From the NCBI GenBank assembly GCA_035651655.1, contig DASRFG010000005.1:1-60150 (forward strand): 60,150 nt of DNA, given 5' to 3'. Shown here one piece after another: positions 51,298 to 60,150 of the stretch. The notes under the pieces are model-generated. The model made no database searches. It saw only the letters and a list, made by a program, of their open reading frames with translations, and was not told the DNA's origin. The position numbers were made by a program, and so were the translations under genes. This DNA is from Terriglobales bacterium. Its GTDB lineage: Bacteria > Acidobacteriota > Terriglobia > Terriglobales > Acidobacteriaceae. Positions within the stretch are counted from its first letter, which is position 1, and every line of letters starts with the position of its first letter.

Positions 51298-51776
51298 GCG
51301 TGGGCCCAGGCGCCCTCGCCTGGCTGGGGAACCATAAACCACGTGGGCACAGGCGCCCCCGCCTGGCTGGGGAACCATAAATCACGTGGGCACAGGCGCC
51401 CTCGCCTGTGCGGCCGAGCGCCAGCTCGGCAAGGTAGGGATCTCTCACTCCGTTTGTCGTCGTCAGAAATATTGTGCTGAGCTTCGCTCAGCCGCCCAGC
51501 CGAGGGCGGCTGGGCCTACGCAAGCTGATTTCATGGGAGCTTCTCCTCAACTACCTGTTGAGGGACTCACGTGGGCACGGGCGCCCCCGCCTGGCTGGGG
51601 AACCATAAATCACGTGGGCACAGGCGCCCCCGCCTGTGCGGGCGAGCGCCAGCTCGGCAAGGTAGGGATTTCTCACTCCGTTTGTCGTCGTCAGAAATAC
51701 TGTGCTGAGCTTCGCTCAGCTGCCCAGCCGAGGGCGGCTGGGCCTACGCAAGCTGATTTCGTGGGATCTTCTCCTC
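51298..51776. repeat. Compound repeat block with a 208-bp direct duplication
   Basis: The 610-bp stretch 51249-51858 has no gene that I can support. It carries two near-identical 208-bp copies, 51341-51548 and 51569-51776, plus a preceding partial unit from 51298. Each copy strings together hairpins: CACAGGCG/CGCCTGTG, GAGC/GCTC around GCCA, GCTGAGC-TTC-GCTCAGC and GCCCAGCC/GGCTGGGC. The first is shared with the 81-bp repeats at 9.6 kb. Open frames within it differ only in repeat peptides. Confidence 0.9.
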
Positions 51777-51858
51777 TGTGCTACTGAACGCATACGCTGC
51801 CGTAGGTACCGGACGAAAGTAGCCCGCCGCTTGAGCTATCCCAGTTATCGCGGACTCA

Positions 51859-52908
51859 CTACGAGGCCGGCGCTGCCGTAGCGGTCTCGCTGGGTTTCAG
51901 GGCAAGTCTCAACAGGTCTTGTGTCACCCGCTCCGAGGCATGACGGGCGACACCGTCGGACTCTTCGAGGTAATCGCCCAGAATGACCTTTACTCCTTCA
52001 GCCTCCACTCTCTCCACATCGCATTCGATCTGGCAGGCACGCTCCTTGGCATAGTTGGCAGCTACATCAGCAGAGACTTGTGTCTGGTTGATCAGGGCGT
52101 AGTCAAAGATTCGAGCGTGGGCGTGGCTATGAAGTATACGAACGTGGTCCGCGGCAGTTAGGTCGAGACTCTCGTTGGCTTGCGTCATCAAATTGCAAAT
52201 GAAAATCTTCACCGCGGCAGAAGCCGATACTGCCTCCGGAATCCCATGCACCAGCAGGTTGGGCACAAGGCTGGTGAAAAGGGAACCCGGACCTATGGTG
52301 ATCAAATCAGCGGTGGCGATTGCTTCGAGCGTTTGTGGCAGGGGGCGCGCATCCGCAGGCAGGAGCTGGACCTCGACGATCCGCCCGGTGCTGGCGGTAA
52401 TCTTGGTCTCGCCCAGCACTCTTCGTCCATCGGCCATGACGGCTTCGAGTTGCACGTCAGAGGTGGTGGCGGGATAGATATGGCCACGCGTCGCCAGAAT
52501 TTCCGATGAGCGTTTTACCGCCTCGGCGAAATCACCGGTGACCTCAGTAAGTGCGGTGAGGAAAAGATTCCCAAAGCTGTGACCGTTGAGTCCGGAGCCC
52601 GCCTGGAAGCGGTGCTGGAAAAGTCGTGAGAGCAGGGCCTCGTCTTCCGAAAGCGCGGCAATACAATTGCGGATATCGCCAGGGGGTAGAACGTTAAATT
52701 CCTTGCGCAACCGACCGCTCGAGCCGCCGTCGTCGCTTACGGTCACTACCGCGCACAGTTCTGCAATGGCTGCGTGTTGGTCGTCTGATACATGCCGCTT
52801 CAGTCCTTTCAGTAACCTGGAAAGCCCGGTGCCCCCGCCCATGGCTACCACGCGAAGTCCTCGCCCGCGAGAAACGGGCTGCGCTGGGTCTGATGGGTTA
52901 GGGGTCAT
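51859..52908 (-). CDS. yvcK: YvcK/CofD-like gluconeogenesis factor (UPF0052)
   Basis: A 349-residue protein with the nucleotide-sugar-binding start VVAMGGGTGLSRLLKGL, then VTVSDDGGSSGRLR, PPGDIRNCIAAL, GHSFGNLFLTAL and GPGSLFTSLVPNLLV. YvcK proteins bind UDP-GlcNAc and coordinate carbon flux into cell-wall precursors. That fits its place upstream of glmU, though the repeat block separates them. It starts 12 bp after the TPR gene. Confidence 0.94.
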   Translation of the reverse strand: MTPNPSDPAQPVSRGRGLRVVAMGGGTGLSRLLKGLKRHVSDDQHAAIAELCAVVTVSDDGGSSGRLRKEFNVLPPGDIRNCIAALSEDEALLSRLFQHRFQAGSGLNGHSFGNLFLTALTEVTGDFAEAVKRSSEILATRGHIYPATTSDVQLEAVMADGRRVLGETKITASTGRIVEVQLLPADARPLPQTLEAIATADLITIGPGSLFTSLVPNLLVHGIPEAVSASAAVKIFICNLMTQANESLDLTAADHVRILHSHAHARIFDYALINQTQVSADVAANYAKERACQIECDVERVEAEGVKVILGDYLEESDGVARHASERVTQDLLRLALKPSETATAAPAS

Positions 52909-52920
52909 TCGGCTACTTCG

Positions 52921-53574
52921 TTACCGTTCTTCTGAGGTGCTCGGCGGTGGAATTTCGCTTTCGGTCTCGGGGTATAACAGCTCGGTGAATCGAGGATCTT
53001 CCGACAAGTTCTGGAAGTCAGAATCATTGCGGGCCTGGAACCGCAAGCTGGCATTCAGCCGGATGGCCTCGTCCAAGTGCCGCAGTGAATCCTCATAGCG
53101 CCCGGTTAGGCAGGCAAGCGCGGCCAAGCCATAGTGCACAAAATCTGCCTTGGGCACTTGCTTAGACAGCTTCTCGAGGTGCTCTCGCGCAGCAATGTAA
53201 TCCCCCAGGTTCATCAGCGAAATGGCGTAATCGTAGTGTTCTTCTGGGGTTTTAAAGGCTGCAGCCGTGCGCTCCAGGTGCTGATTGCACGTGTTTAGGT
53301 GCACTCCAGCGCGGTCTATTAGTTCGCGTACTCCGCTGCCCACCACCTTCTGGAAGGCAGCTTTGGCCTTCTCGAACTTGCGTTCCTGCAAGGAGCGGAG
53401 CCCCGCCTCATAACTTTGGACCGCCTGTGCAAAACGAGGATCTTCGGACAAGGAGTTCTTCGGTTTCACCGGGTGTGCCATGTGGAGGATACGTCCAGAC
53501 TTACCTGTAAGTGTGTTATTTTCCGAGCGGTTAGGAGATAAACTCTTAACCTTCGCTGCGGGCTTTTTCTTCAT
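52921..53574 (-). CDS. TPR-like helical-repeat protein
   Basis: 217 residues. A basic N-terminal tail (KKKPAAKVKSLSPNRS) leads into helical pairs: SYEAGLRSLQERKFEKAKAAFQKV, YDYAISLMNLGDYIAAREHLEKL, and FVHYGLAALACLTGRYEDSLRHLDEAIRLN, all of TPR pattern. ATG 53574 is used; an internal ATG near 53481 is also possible. Likely a protein-interaction adaptor. Same strand as yvcK, 12 bp apart, hence probably one operon. Confidence 0.8.
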   Translation of the reverse strand: MKKKPAAKVKSLSPNRSENNTLTGKSGRILHMAHPVKPKNSLSEDPRFAQAVQSYEAGLRSLQERKFEKAKAAFQKVVGSGVRELIDRAGVHLNTCNQHLERTAAAFKTPEEHYDYAISLMNLGDYIAAREHLEKLSKQVPKADFVHYGLAALACLTGRYEDSLRHLDEAIRLNASLRFQARNDSDFQNLSEDPRFTELLYPETESEIPPPSTSEER

Positions 53575-53718
53575 TCCTTACCACCCCCAGCCCACCCGCC
53601 TCACAGCGGGAGTGCCGCCCTACCAGTTGCAGCAGGTTACCCTCAATAGCACAAAGCGTCAACCAGGGGACACCGGCCGATTCTTAGCATAGTGACCGGT
53701 GCAATTGCCTTAATTGAG

Positions 53719-54176
53719 TCACTTGATGGTAGTCATTTGGGCGTACATGCACTTCCAATCTCCGCCTCGCTTTACCCAGATCTCACCGCCCGTTACTTTT
53801 GCTTGCACGGTCTGCCCTTCTGCGGTTCCGCTGTATTCCGCCTTGTACGTCACCAGGCTGGCGCCAGGGCGATTGCTCTCACATCAAAGTCGCTCAGGTT
53901 GTAGCTGGCAACGTTGAATTGATCAATTTCGCCGACTTCTAATTTCTTGTCCTTCATTCCCATTCCATCTTCCTCGACTTCCCGGAAATCATCGGTAAGC
54001 AGGGCGGCGAAACCTTCTTTGTTTTTGTTCTTGTAGTCCTCCCATGCCTCGCGGACTTTGGCTTCTATAACGGAAGACGTCCCTGCACCTCGTACTGCTC
54101 TGGTCTGCTTCTTTATCTGTGCCGAGCTGGTTGCGGCCAGTAGAAGACACAGGACTGCGACGAATCCGGTTTTCAT
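53719..54176 (-). pseudogene. NTF2-like (DUF4440-type) exported protein, single-base frameshift
   Basis: Read from ATG 54176, a signal peptide (FVAVLCLLLAATSSAQ) leads into an NTF2-like domain (VREAWEDYKNKNKEGFAALL, DDFREVEEDG). The frame stops at 53850 right after SDFDVRAIALAPAW. In the adjacent frame the protein continues as PGASLVTYKAEYSGTAEG, VTGGEIWVKRGGDWKCMYAQ, ending at TGA 53719-53721, just as an NTF2-like domain should. Restoring one C to the C run at 53867-53869 (minus strand) joins both parts. Either a real lesion or a sequencing error. Confidence 0.82.
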
Positions 54177-54212
54177 GATTGCTCCTTGGATTGGGTTACA
54201 GACTCAGCTTCT

Positions 54213-54680
54213 TCAGTTAAGAGCTGCGGCTTTCTTGACGTCAATCTGCTTCCACTCGCCCTTGATAATACCGGCGCGTATCTGGCGCGCAGTTTTGTGT
54301 TGCTTCACCATTTTGTAGCTGTAGTAGAGCTCTTGCAGGCAGGCAGAACAGTGCGCAGCGTGCTCTGACTCATAACAGCTGTGCAAACTGTTATGTCCCA
54401 TGCGGTCGCAATAGCAATAACAGGGTTGCTGATAAATGGTGGCTGGAATTCTAGACGCCAGTTCATAGGCCCGGGTCTGAAATGGATATTCGAAAGCCGG
54501 GCCCAAGAGCTGATCTTTGGCCAAAATGGATGGTAGCTTCTGGCCTTTTTTCGGCGGTGCAGCGTTATAAGCCGGGACCTGGCCGACCGGGCTCTCCTCA
54601 GAATTCGAGTCCGCCCATTGCGCTGAGGTGGTCATGGCTACCAGGAACACAAAAATTGATGTCCAAATGCGTTTGTACAT
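54213..54680 (-). CDS. Secreted CYCXC-type protein
   Basis: 155 residues from ATG 54680. The signal peptide (IWTSIFVFLVAMTTSAQ) is followed by a domain with the Cys-rich signature QQPCYCYCDRMGH, a CYESEHAAHCSACLQE segment and a conserved His. The PCYCxC motif defines a small family of unknown function in many bacteria. Likely a periplasmic metal- or redox-linked protein. It is divergent from lepB (81 bp). Confidence 0.82.
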   Translation of the reverse strand: MYKRIWTSIFVFLVAMTTSAQWADSNSEESPVGQVPAYNAAPPKKGQKLPSILAKDQLLGPAFEYPFQTRAYELASRIPATIYQQPCYCYCDRMGHNSLHSCYESEHAAHCSACLQELYYSYKMVKQHKTARQIRAGIIKGEWKQIDVKKAAALN

Positions 54681-54761
54681 GGTGTGCTCGCAGATTCTAT
54701 CTGGTTTCGGCGGACATCCAAAACACTCTGACGCGACCCATACTAGAATAGAAGCTGAATC

Positions 54762-55355
54762 ATGGCTACCGAGCCGAATCCCCTGAATCACGTCACCCCG
54801 GCAGATGCTACCGTCTTGCCGGTTAAGCCGGAGGGTGCTCGCCGCTATACGTTAGTATCGGCCTGGTTACGAGACCTGATCATCTCCCTTGCCATTTCCG
54901 CATTCATCATCATTTTTCTCTACCAGCCGGTAAAAGTTGAGGGCACCAGCATGATGCCCGGACTGTTCGACCAGGAGCGCATCTTCATCAACAAATTTGT
55001 CTATCGGCTGGAACCCATCGGCCGTGGGGACATAGTTGTCTTCCGGTACCCCCGGGACACTACCAAGAGCTATATCAAGCGGGTGATCGGGACCGCTGGG
55101 GACCGCGTGCTGATTGAGCAGGGCAGAGTGTACGTCAATGGGCAGCAATTAGACGAAGCATACGTGCCGACTTTTTATGCCGATACCCGCTCCTATCCCG
55201 AAATCGTAGTGCCGCCACACTGCTACTTCCTGTTGGGCGATCATCGCACCATGTCGGATGACAGCCGCGACTTCGGGCCAGTGGACCAGCGCTACATCTA
55301 CGGCAAGGCGGTGTTTGGCTATTGGCCCATTGATCGGGTGGGAACATTGCGCTGA
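54762..55355 (+). CDS. lepB: Signal peptidase I
   Basis: A 197-residue membrane protease. One N-terminal transmembrane segment (DLIISLAISAFIIIFLYQP) precedes the Ser-Lys dyad: Ser63 in VEGTSMMPGL and Lys106 in SYIKRVIGT. LLGDHRTMSDDSRDFG is the C-terminal signature. It removes signal peptides at the outer face of the membrane, serving the many exported proteins in this window. carA starts 121 bp downstream. Confidence 0.95.
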   Translation: MATEPNPLNHVTPADATVLPVKPEGARRYTLVSAWLRDLIISLAISAFIIIFLYQPVKVEGTSMMPGLFDQERIFINKFVYRLEPIGRGDIVVFRYPRDTTKSYIKRVIGTAGDRVLIEQGRVYVNGQQLDEAYVPTFYADTRSYPEIVVPPHCYFLLGDHRTMSDDSRDFGPVDQRYIYGKAVFGYWPIDRVGTLR

Positions 55356-55476
55356 TGCCTGCTCCACCGATTCGGAACGCTGGTTAACAAGGAAAAATAA
55401 TATCCACAGCACATCTCTCTTGGTTCCTGCCGCTCACACCTGTTAAAATCTGTGAAATCCACCTCCCGGAGAATGA

Positions 55477-56619
55477 ATGCAGGCGATCCTGGCGCTGGAA
55501 GATGGTCGCATCTTCCGCGGCAAAGGCTACGGCGCGAACGCCGAATGTTACGGCGAAGTTGTTTTTAATACTTCCATCACCGGCTATCAGGAAATTTTCA
55601 CCGATCCCTCTTACGCCGGCCAGATTGTAGTTCTCACTAACCCTGAAATCGGCAACTACGGCACCAACTCCGACGATGTCGAGGCCAACCGTCCGTACAT
55701 CGAAGGTTTGGTGGTGCGTGAGTTCTCGCGTGTCAGCTCCAATTGGCGATCGCAGGAAGTTGCCGAGCAATATCTGGAGCGCTTTAAGATCCCGGTGCTG
55801 GCGGAAATTGACACTCGTGCTCTCGTGCGTCACTTGCGGGATAACGGGGTAATGCGCGGCATTATCTCGTCACTTGAAACCGATACAGCGAAGTTGATCG
55901 CGAAAGCCCGGTCCATTCCAAAGATGGACGGAACCGACCTGGCGAGAGTAGTCAGCACCAAGCAGCGCTACGTGTGGGAGGTTGGCGAGCGATCACACGA
56001 GCCGACGGAAGTGGTCGGCGTAAAAGATGAGCCCCCGCGTTTCCACGTAGTAGCTTATGACTACGGCATCAAGCACAACATTCTGCGGAAGCTGCGTGCC
56101 GAGCGTTGCAGGGTCACCGTCGTCCCCGCGGAAACGCCTGCGGAAGACGTGCTCAGCCTAAAGCCGGACGGAATTTTTCTTTCAAACGGCCCCGGCGACC
56201 CCCAGCCCTGCACCTACGCGCACGAGAACATTCGTCGGCTGATGGGCAAAGTCCCCGTATTCGGCATCTGCCTTGGACATCAGCTGCTCGGGCTCGCGCT
56301 GGGTGGCAAGACCTACAAGCTCAAGTTCGGCCACCACGGCGGAAACCACCCGGTCAAGCAGCTTCATAGCGGCAAAGTCGAGATCACCGCGCACAACCAC
56401 AATTTTGCCGTCGATCCCGACAGCCTGCCGCAAAGTGAGGTCGAGCTGACCCATATCGACCTGAACGACAACACGCTCGAGGGCATGCGTCACAGAAACC
56501 TGCCGGTGTTTAGTGTTCAATATCACCCGGAGGCTTCGCCCGGCCCGCACGATTCGCATTACCTGTTCAAGGATTTTGTGAAGATGATGGAGGAGTGGAA
56601 CGGTCAGAGCAGTGTCTAA
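55477..56619 (+). CDS. carA: Carbamoyl-phosphate synthase small subunit
   Basis: A 380-residue glutaminase subunit. The N-terminal domain has [14 protein letters not shown] and [11 protein letters not shown]. The C-terminal class I amidotransferase has the nucleophile Cys265 in GICLGHQL and the His350/Glu352 pair in QYHPEASPG. It feeds ammonia to CarB for arginine and pyrimidine synthesis. ATG 55477 has GGAGAA upstream. A 459-bp unrelated gene separates it from carB. Confidence 0.96.
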   Translation: MQAILALEDGRIFRGKGYGANAECYGEVVFNTSITGYQEIFTDPSYAGQIVVLTNPEIGNYGTNSDDVEANRPYIEGLVVREFSRVSSNWRSQEVAEQYLERFKIPVLAEIDTRALVRHLRDNGVMRGIISSLETDTAKLIAKARSIPKMDGTDLARVVSTKQRYVWEVGERSHEPTEVVGVKDEPPRFHVVAYDYGIKHNILRKLRAERCRVTVVPAETPAEDVLSLKPDGIFLSNGPGDPQPCTYAHENIRRLMGKVPVFGICLGHQLLGLALGGKTYKLKFGHHGGNHPVKQLHSGKVEITAHNHNFAVDPDSLPQSEVELTHIDLNDNTLEGMRHRNLPVFSVQYHPEASPGPHDSHYLFKDFVKMMEEWNGQSSV

Positions 56620-56622
56620 CTT

Positions 56623-57081
56623 ATGTGCTTATGGTCGAATATCTCGATTTCACAGACACTGGCGCTACTGGTGATGTGCACGACTGCATCTCTAGCACAA
56701 CAATCCCCTCTATGTGGCGGGGTGGGGCTGGAGCCCTGCCCTTGTGACACTGAATCGGTTGAGCCGAATTTGAAAATCGACAAAGCAGTCCACCTATTTG
56801 GACGAATGAAGGATCAGAGCAAGGCTGATTTCAAAGACTCAAAGCTCGAGCTCCGGAAGCGGGAATCACGAGGCTATCGGACTCTTTCAACTACGCACAC
56901 CGATGGTGAAGGACGTTTTGATTTCGGATTAGCTAGGGCGGGAACGTATCGCTTGTTAATAATGAGCAGGGCATGGCTCCAGCCGGAGCATATCGAGTGC
57001 GGCGAACCCGCGTGCGAACTAGATTTGATACTGACTGCTGCTCCGACCGATTTGCTATATGCGCATTGTCCGGTGCGGTGA
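56623..57081 (+). CDS. Small exported protein of unknown function between carA and carB
   Basis: 152 residues. A hydrophobic leader (TLALLVMCTTASLAQ) is followed by a Cys-containing spacer (LCGGVGLEPCPCD). An Ig-like CarboxypepD_reg segment follows (LRKRESRGYRTLSTTHTDGEGRFDFGLARAGTYRLLIM), then a Cys-rich end. It starts 3 bp after carA, so it is transcribed with the car genes. Its exported nature makes a direct role in carbamoyl phosphate synthesis unlikely. I recognise no family. Confidence 0.72.
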   Translation: MCLWSNISISQTLALLVMCTTASLAQQSPLCGGVGLEPCPCDTESVEPNLKIDKAVHLFGRMKDQSKADFKDSKLELRKRESRGYRTLSTTHTDGEGRFDFGLARAGTYRLLIMSRAWLQPEHIECGEPACELDLILTAAPTDLLYAHCPVR

Positions 57082-57109
57082 CGATCTTGAGAGGGTGCTT
57101 TTTGACGCG

Positions 57110-57141
57110 ACTGAGAACTGAGAACTGCCAACTGAGAACTG
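57110..57141 (+). repeat. Short direct repeats before carB
   Basis: ACTGAGAACTG occurs at 57110-57120 and 57131-57141, with a further GAGAACTG overlapping the first. They lie in the 66-bp gap just before carB and near its ribosome-binding region. No function can be assigned. Confidence 0.6.
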
Positions 57142-57147
57142 CTCTTC

Positions 57148-60100
57148 ATGCCTCGACGCAATGACATCTCGAAGATTCTGATTATCGGCTCCGGGCCGAT
57201 CATCATCGGCCAATCGGCGGAGTTCGATTACTCGGGCACGCAGGCCTGCAAAGCGCTGAAGGCCGAAGGATACGAGGTGGTGCTGGCGAATTCGAATCCT
57301 GCCACCATCATGACCGATCCCGAGATTGCCGACCGCACGTACATCGAGCCGCTCAGTCGCACCTATCTGGAAGAGATCATCAGGGTCGAATCGGAAATGT
57401 GCGATGGTCGCGGCTTTGCGTTGTTGCCGACAGTTGGCGGTCAGACTGCTCTGAACCTGGCGGTCGAACTGGCGGATGCCGCGGTGCTCGAAAAATACAA
57501 CGTGCAGCTCATCGGCGCAAAAATTGACGCCATTAAAAAGGCCGAAGACCGGCTGTTCTTCAAAGACGCCATGCAGCGCATCGGCCTCGATGTGCCCAAA
57601 TCCAAGCTGGTCAATAATCTTAAAGACGGCCTCGATTTCGCCGGGCAGATCGGCTTTCCGGTGATTATCCGGCCTTCGTTCACATTGGGTGGCACCGGCG
57701 GCGGTCTCGCCTACAACCGCGAAGAGTTGTTGCAAATTCTCGCTCGCGGCCTCGATCTCTCGCCTGTACACGAAGTCCTCATCGAAGAGTCCGTCCTGGG
57801 CTGGAAAGAGTACGAGCTCGAGGTCATGCGTGACCTGGCGGACAACGTAATCATTATCTGCTCCATCGAGAATTTTGATCCCATGGGAGTGCACACTGGT
57901 GATTCCATCACGGTCGCGCCTGCCCAGACGCTCACCGACCGCGAATACCAGGTGATGCGTGACTCCGCCATTGCGGTGATTCGCGAAGTAGGCGTCGAAA
58001 CTGGTGGTTCGAACATTCAGTTTGCGGTCCACCCTGAAACCGGCCGCCAGGTGGTCATTGAAATGAATCCGCGTGTCTCGCGCTCCTCGGCGCTGGCATC
58101 AAAGGCCACAGGGTTCCCGATCGCGAAGATTGCCGCCAAGCTGGCTATCGGTTATACCCTCGACGAAATTCGCAATGACATCACGCGCAAGACACCGGCA
58201 TGCTTCGAGCCTACGCTCGATTACGTAGTCGTAAAAATTCCTAAGTGGCAGTTCGAAAAATTCCCCGGCGTGGACGAAAACCTCGGCCCGCAGATGAAGT
58301 CAGTTGGCGAAGTAATGGCCATCGGCCGCACTTTTAAAGAAGCGCTGCTCAAAGCCGTACGCGCGCTTGATACCGGCAAGCGCATTGGCTCGGAGCAGAT
58401 TGAACCGCGAATCCTCACCCAACGCTTAGTCACGCCGCATCCCGAGCGTCTCGCTTACATCCGCTACGCGCTGCGCCAGGGCCACACCGTCAAGCAGATC
58501 GCGAAGATGACCTCGATTGACCCCTGGTTCCTCTATCAGCTCAAAGAGATCAACGACATGCAATCGGAGCTGGAGAAATCTGCGCCTGATCTGACGCCGC
58601 CTGAGCTGATCCGCGATGCCAAGCGCATGGGCTTCTCCGATGGCCGCCTGGCAAATATCTGGCGCATGGATCGCGGTCGCGCCAGCGCGGAGAAGGTCCG
58701 CCAGATGCGCAAGCAGCTTGGCATCGCGCCGGTTTACAAGCGTGTGGACACTTGTGCCGCCGAGTTTGAGAGCTTCACGCCCTATCTCTACTCGACCTAT
58801 GAAGAAGAAGACGAGGCCACGCCGAGCAAGCAGAAGAAGGTGATCATCCTCGGGAGTGGTCCGAACCGTATAGGGCAGGGAATTGAATTCGATTACTGCT
58901 GCTGCCATGCGGCGTTCGCACTGCGCGAGGACGGTTACGAAACCGTGATGGTGAACTGCAACCCGGAGACGGTTTCCACCGACTACGACACCAGCGATCG
59001 TCTGTTCTTCGAGCCGCTCACGCTGGAAGATGTTTTCGCAATCTACGAGCACGAAGCTTCGACCGGCGCGTCAATCGGCGTCATCGTGCAGTTCGGCGGG
59101 CAGACTCCCCTCAACCTGGCCCTGCCGCTCAAGGCCGCAGGCGTGCCCATCATCGGAACGTCACCCGAGTCGATCGATCTCGCAGAAGACCGCAAGCGGT
59201 TTGGAAAGCTGCTGGAAGAGCTGGAGATTCCACAACCTCCCGGCGGCATGGCAACTTCGGTTGAGGAAGCGCTGACCGCTGCGAATGCAGTGGGCTATCC
59301 AGTGCTGGTGCGTCCTTCTTATGTGCTCGGCGGCCGCGCCATGGTGATCGCCTACGACGACGAATCGATAATCCGCTATATGAAGGAAGCGGTTGAATAC
59401 TCGCAAGAGCGACCCGTCCTGATCGATCACTTCCTGGAAGACGCGATTGAAGTTGATGTGGACGCGCTCTCCGACGGCGAAGACGTGGTCATCGCCGGCA
59501 TCATGCAGCACATCGAGGAAGCAGGCATCCACTCCGGCGATTCGTCGTGCGTGCTGCCGTCGGTAGACTTGGCTGCGGCGACCCTGGAGACGATTCGCGG
59601 CTACACGCGCAAGCTGGCGCTGGCGCTGAACGTGATTGGCCTGGCCAACCTGCAGTTCGCCATTCAGCGCAAGCCCGGGCAGCCGGACAAAGTATTCGTG
59701 ATCGAAGTGAACCCGCGTGCCTCGCGCACCGTGCCCTATGTTTCAAAGGCGACGGGCGTGCCTCTGGCCAAAATTGCTTCGCGGCTGATGACGGGACGCC
59801 GGTTGCGCGAGTTCCTGGACGTGAGTGAAAAAGACTTGGGAACGGGAACGTATTACTACGTCAAGTCGCCGGTTTTTCCGTGGAGCAAATTCCCAGGGGT
59901 CGACACGGTGCTGGGCCCGGAGATGAAGTCCACGGGCGAAGTGATGGGCGTGGCAGACAACTTCGGCGAGGCCTTTGCCAAGGCGCAGCTCTCAGCGGGT
60001 CAGCAACTACCGCTGAAAGGGACGGTCTTCTTTAGTGTCAGTGATCGCGACAAGACAGGCCTGGTCAACCTGGCGCGGCAGTATGTCGAACTGGGCTTCC

Positions 60101-60150
60101 ACCTGGTGGCGACGGAGGGCACGGCCAACGCCATCGAGAAGGCCGGCATG
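57148..60150 (+). CDS. carB: Carbamoyl-phosphate synthase large subunit (3' end beyond the window)
   Basis: 1001 codons are present of a usual ~1070-1100; the frame is open to the last base. Seen in order: ATP-grasp half one ([49 protein letters not shown]), the oligomerisation domain, then half two ([55 protein letters not shown]), and the start of the MGS-like regulatory domain ([29 protein letters not shown]). The enzyme makes carbamoyl phosphate. No strong ribosome site is seen before ATG 57148. Confidence 0.97.
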   Translation, partial: MPRRNDISKILIIGSGPIIIGQSAEFDYSGTQACKALKAEGYEVVLANSNPATIMTDPEIADRTYIEPLSRTYLEEIIRVESEMCDGRGFALLPTVGGQTALNLAVELADAAVLEKYNVQLIGAKIDAIKKAEDRLFFKDAMQRIGLDVPKSKLVNNLKDGLDFAGQIGFPVIIRPSFTLGGTGGGLAYNREELLQILARGLDLSPVHEVLIEESVLGWKEYELEVMRDLADNVIIICSIENFDPMGVHTGDSITVAPAQTLTDREYQVMRDSAIAVIREVGVETGGSNIQFAVHPETGRQVVIEMNPRVSRSSALASKATGFPIAKIAAKLAIGYTLDEIRNDITRKTPACFEPTLDYVVVKIPKWQFEKFPGVDENLGPQMKSVGEVMAIGRTFKEALLKAVRALDTGKRIGSEQIEPRILTQRLVTPHPERLAYIRYALRQGHTVKQIAKMTSIDPWFLYQLKEINDMQSELEKSAPDLTPPELIRDAKRMGFSDGRLANIWRMDRGRASAEKVRQMRKQLGIAPVYKRVDTCAAEFESFTPYLYSTYEEEDEATPSKQKKVIILGSGPNRIGQGIEFDYCCCHAAFALREDGYETVMVNCNPETVSTDYDTSDRLFFEPLTLEDVFAIYEHEASTGASIGVIVQFGGQTPLNLALPLKAAGVPIIGTSPESIDLAEDRKRFGKLLEELEIPQPPGGMATSVEEALTAANAVGYPVLVRPSYVLGGRAMVIAYDDESIIRYMKEAVEYSQERPVLIDHFLEDAIEVDVDALSDGEDVVIAGIMQHIEEAGIHSGDSSCVLPSVDLAAATLETIRGYTRKLALALNVIGLANLQFAIQRKPGQPDKVFVIEVNPRASRTVPYVSKATGVPLAKIASRLMTGRRLREFLDVSEKDLGTGTYYYVKSPVFPWSKFPGVDTVLGPEMKSTGEVMGVADNFGEAFAKAQLSAGQQLPLKGTVFFSVSDRDKTGLVNLARQYVELGFHLVATEGTANAIEKAGM

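Noticed and set aside
51386-51787. 133-codon open frame across the 208-bp duplication
   Set aside because: It encodes the same peptide twice because of the DNA duplication and lacks any coding signature.
57055-58032. Long minus-strand frame inside carB
   Set aside because: It is an antisense shadow of a highly conserved, clearly coding gene.

Overview
The window is GC-rich, gene-dense bacterial chromosome with no phage, transposase, rRNA, tRNA or CRISPR array that I can recognise. The gene set (bacillithiol deacetylase with an AHRDD motif, fused homocysteine methyltransferase/MTHFR, orphan NuoI, CYCXC-type secreted protein, MacB-type permeases, Tat-exported enzymes, very frequent GTG/TTG starts) and the many small palindromic intergenic repeats suggest an Acidobacteriota (Terriglobia-like) genome. 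That placement is inference from gene style, not from a marker gene.

Layout. 1-5.0 kb: the end of a GDP-mannose 3,5-epimerase-like gene, then a 1174-residue PilZ/coiled-coil protein with internal 54-residue repeats, and a convergent membrane-anchored protein. 5.1-9.6 kb (+): SDR oxidoreductase, tlyA, nadK, exported amidohydrolase. 9.6-9.85 kb: 81-bp tandem repeats. 9.86-14.4 kb (-): hpt, deoC, a GAF-GAF-PP2C phosphatase and lysA. 14.4-16.2 kb (+): rhodanese, UPF0173 hydrolase, O-methyltransferase. 16.4-18.0 kb (-): prenyl synthase and bshB1, overlapping. 18.2-19.4 kb (+): ATP-dependent DNA ligase. 19.4-22.8 kb (-): pilin, receiver-like protein, xseB, homocysteine methyltransferase/MTHFR. 22.9-26.7 kb: beta-propeller lipoprotein (+) and penicillin acylase (-), the latter with palindromic repeats inside its coding region. 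26.9-32.4 kb (+): Fur regulator with a perfect inverted repeat just upstream, zinc-ribbon membrane protein, DHH phosphoesterase, two ABC permeases, Tat-exported RidA.

32.4-37.9 kb: repeat-bearing spacer, small proteins, receiver protein, exported GH29 fucosidase, DinB protein, exported protease-like protein. 37.9-42.1 kb (-): metH and a lone nuoI. 42.2-42.8 kb (+): a Phd/VapC toxin-antitoxin pair with nested operator palindromes. 42.9-47.6 kb: UbiD decarboxylase (-), a nucleotidyltransferase-like protein and a ketosynthase (+), rdgB (-). 47.8-49.4 kb (+): two exported proteins, each with a good terminator. 49.4-53.6 kb (-): DUF1059 protein, glmU, a 208-bp duplicated repeat block, yvcK, TPR protein. 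53.7-54.7 kb (-): a frameshifted NTF2-like gene and a CYCXC protein. 54.8-60.15 kb (+): lepB, carA, a small exported protein, and carB running off the end.

Functional threads: one-carbon/methionine metabolism (metH plus the fused enzyme), envelope and surface work (epimerase, PilZ, pilin, glmU, lepB, yvcK, lysA), thiol and iron homeostasis (bshB1, rhodanese, Fur), and pyrimidine synthesis (carAB). The least explained material is the PilZ repeat protein and the family of compound palindromic repeats, which occurs between genes at 9.6, 16.3, 18.1, 24.2, 32.5 and 51.3 kb and inside the penicillin acylase gene.
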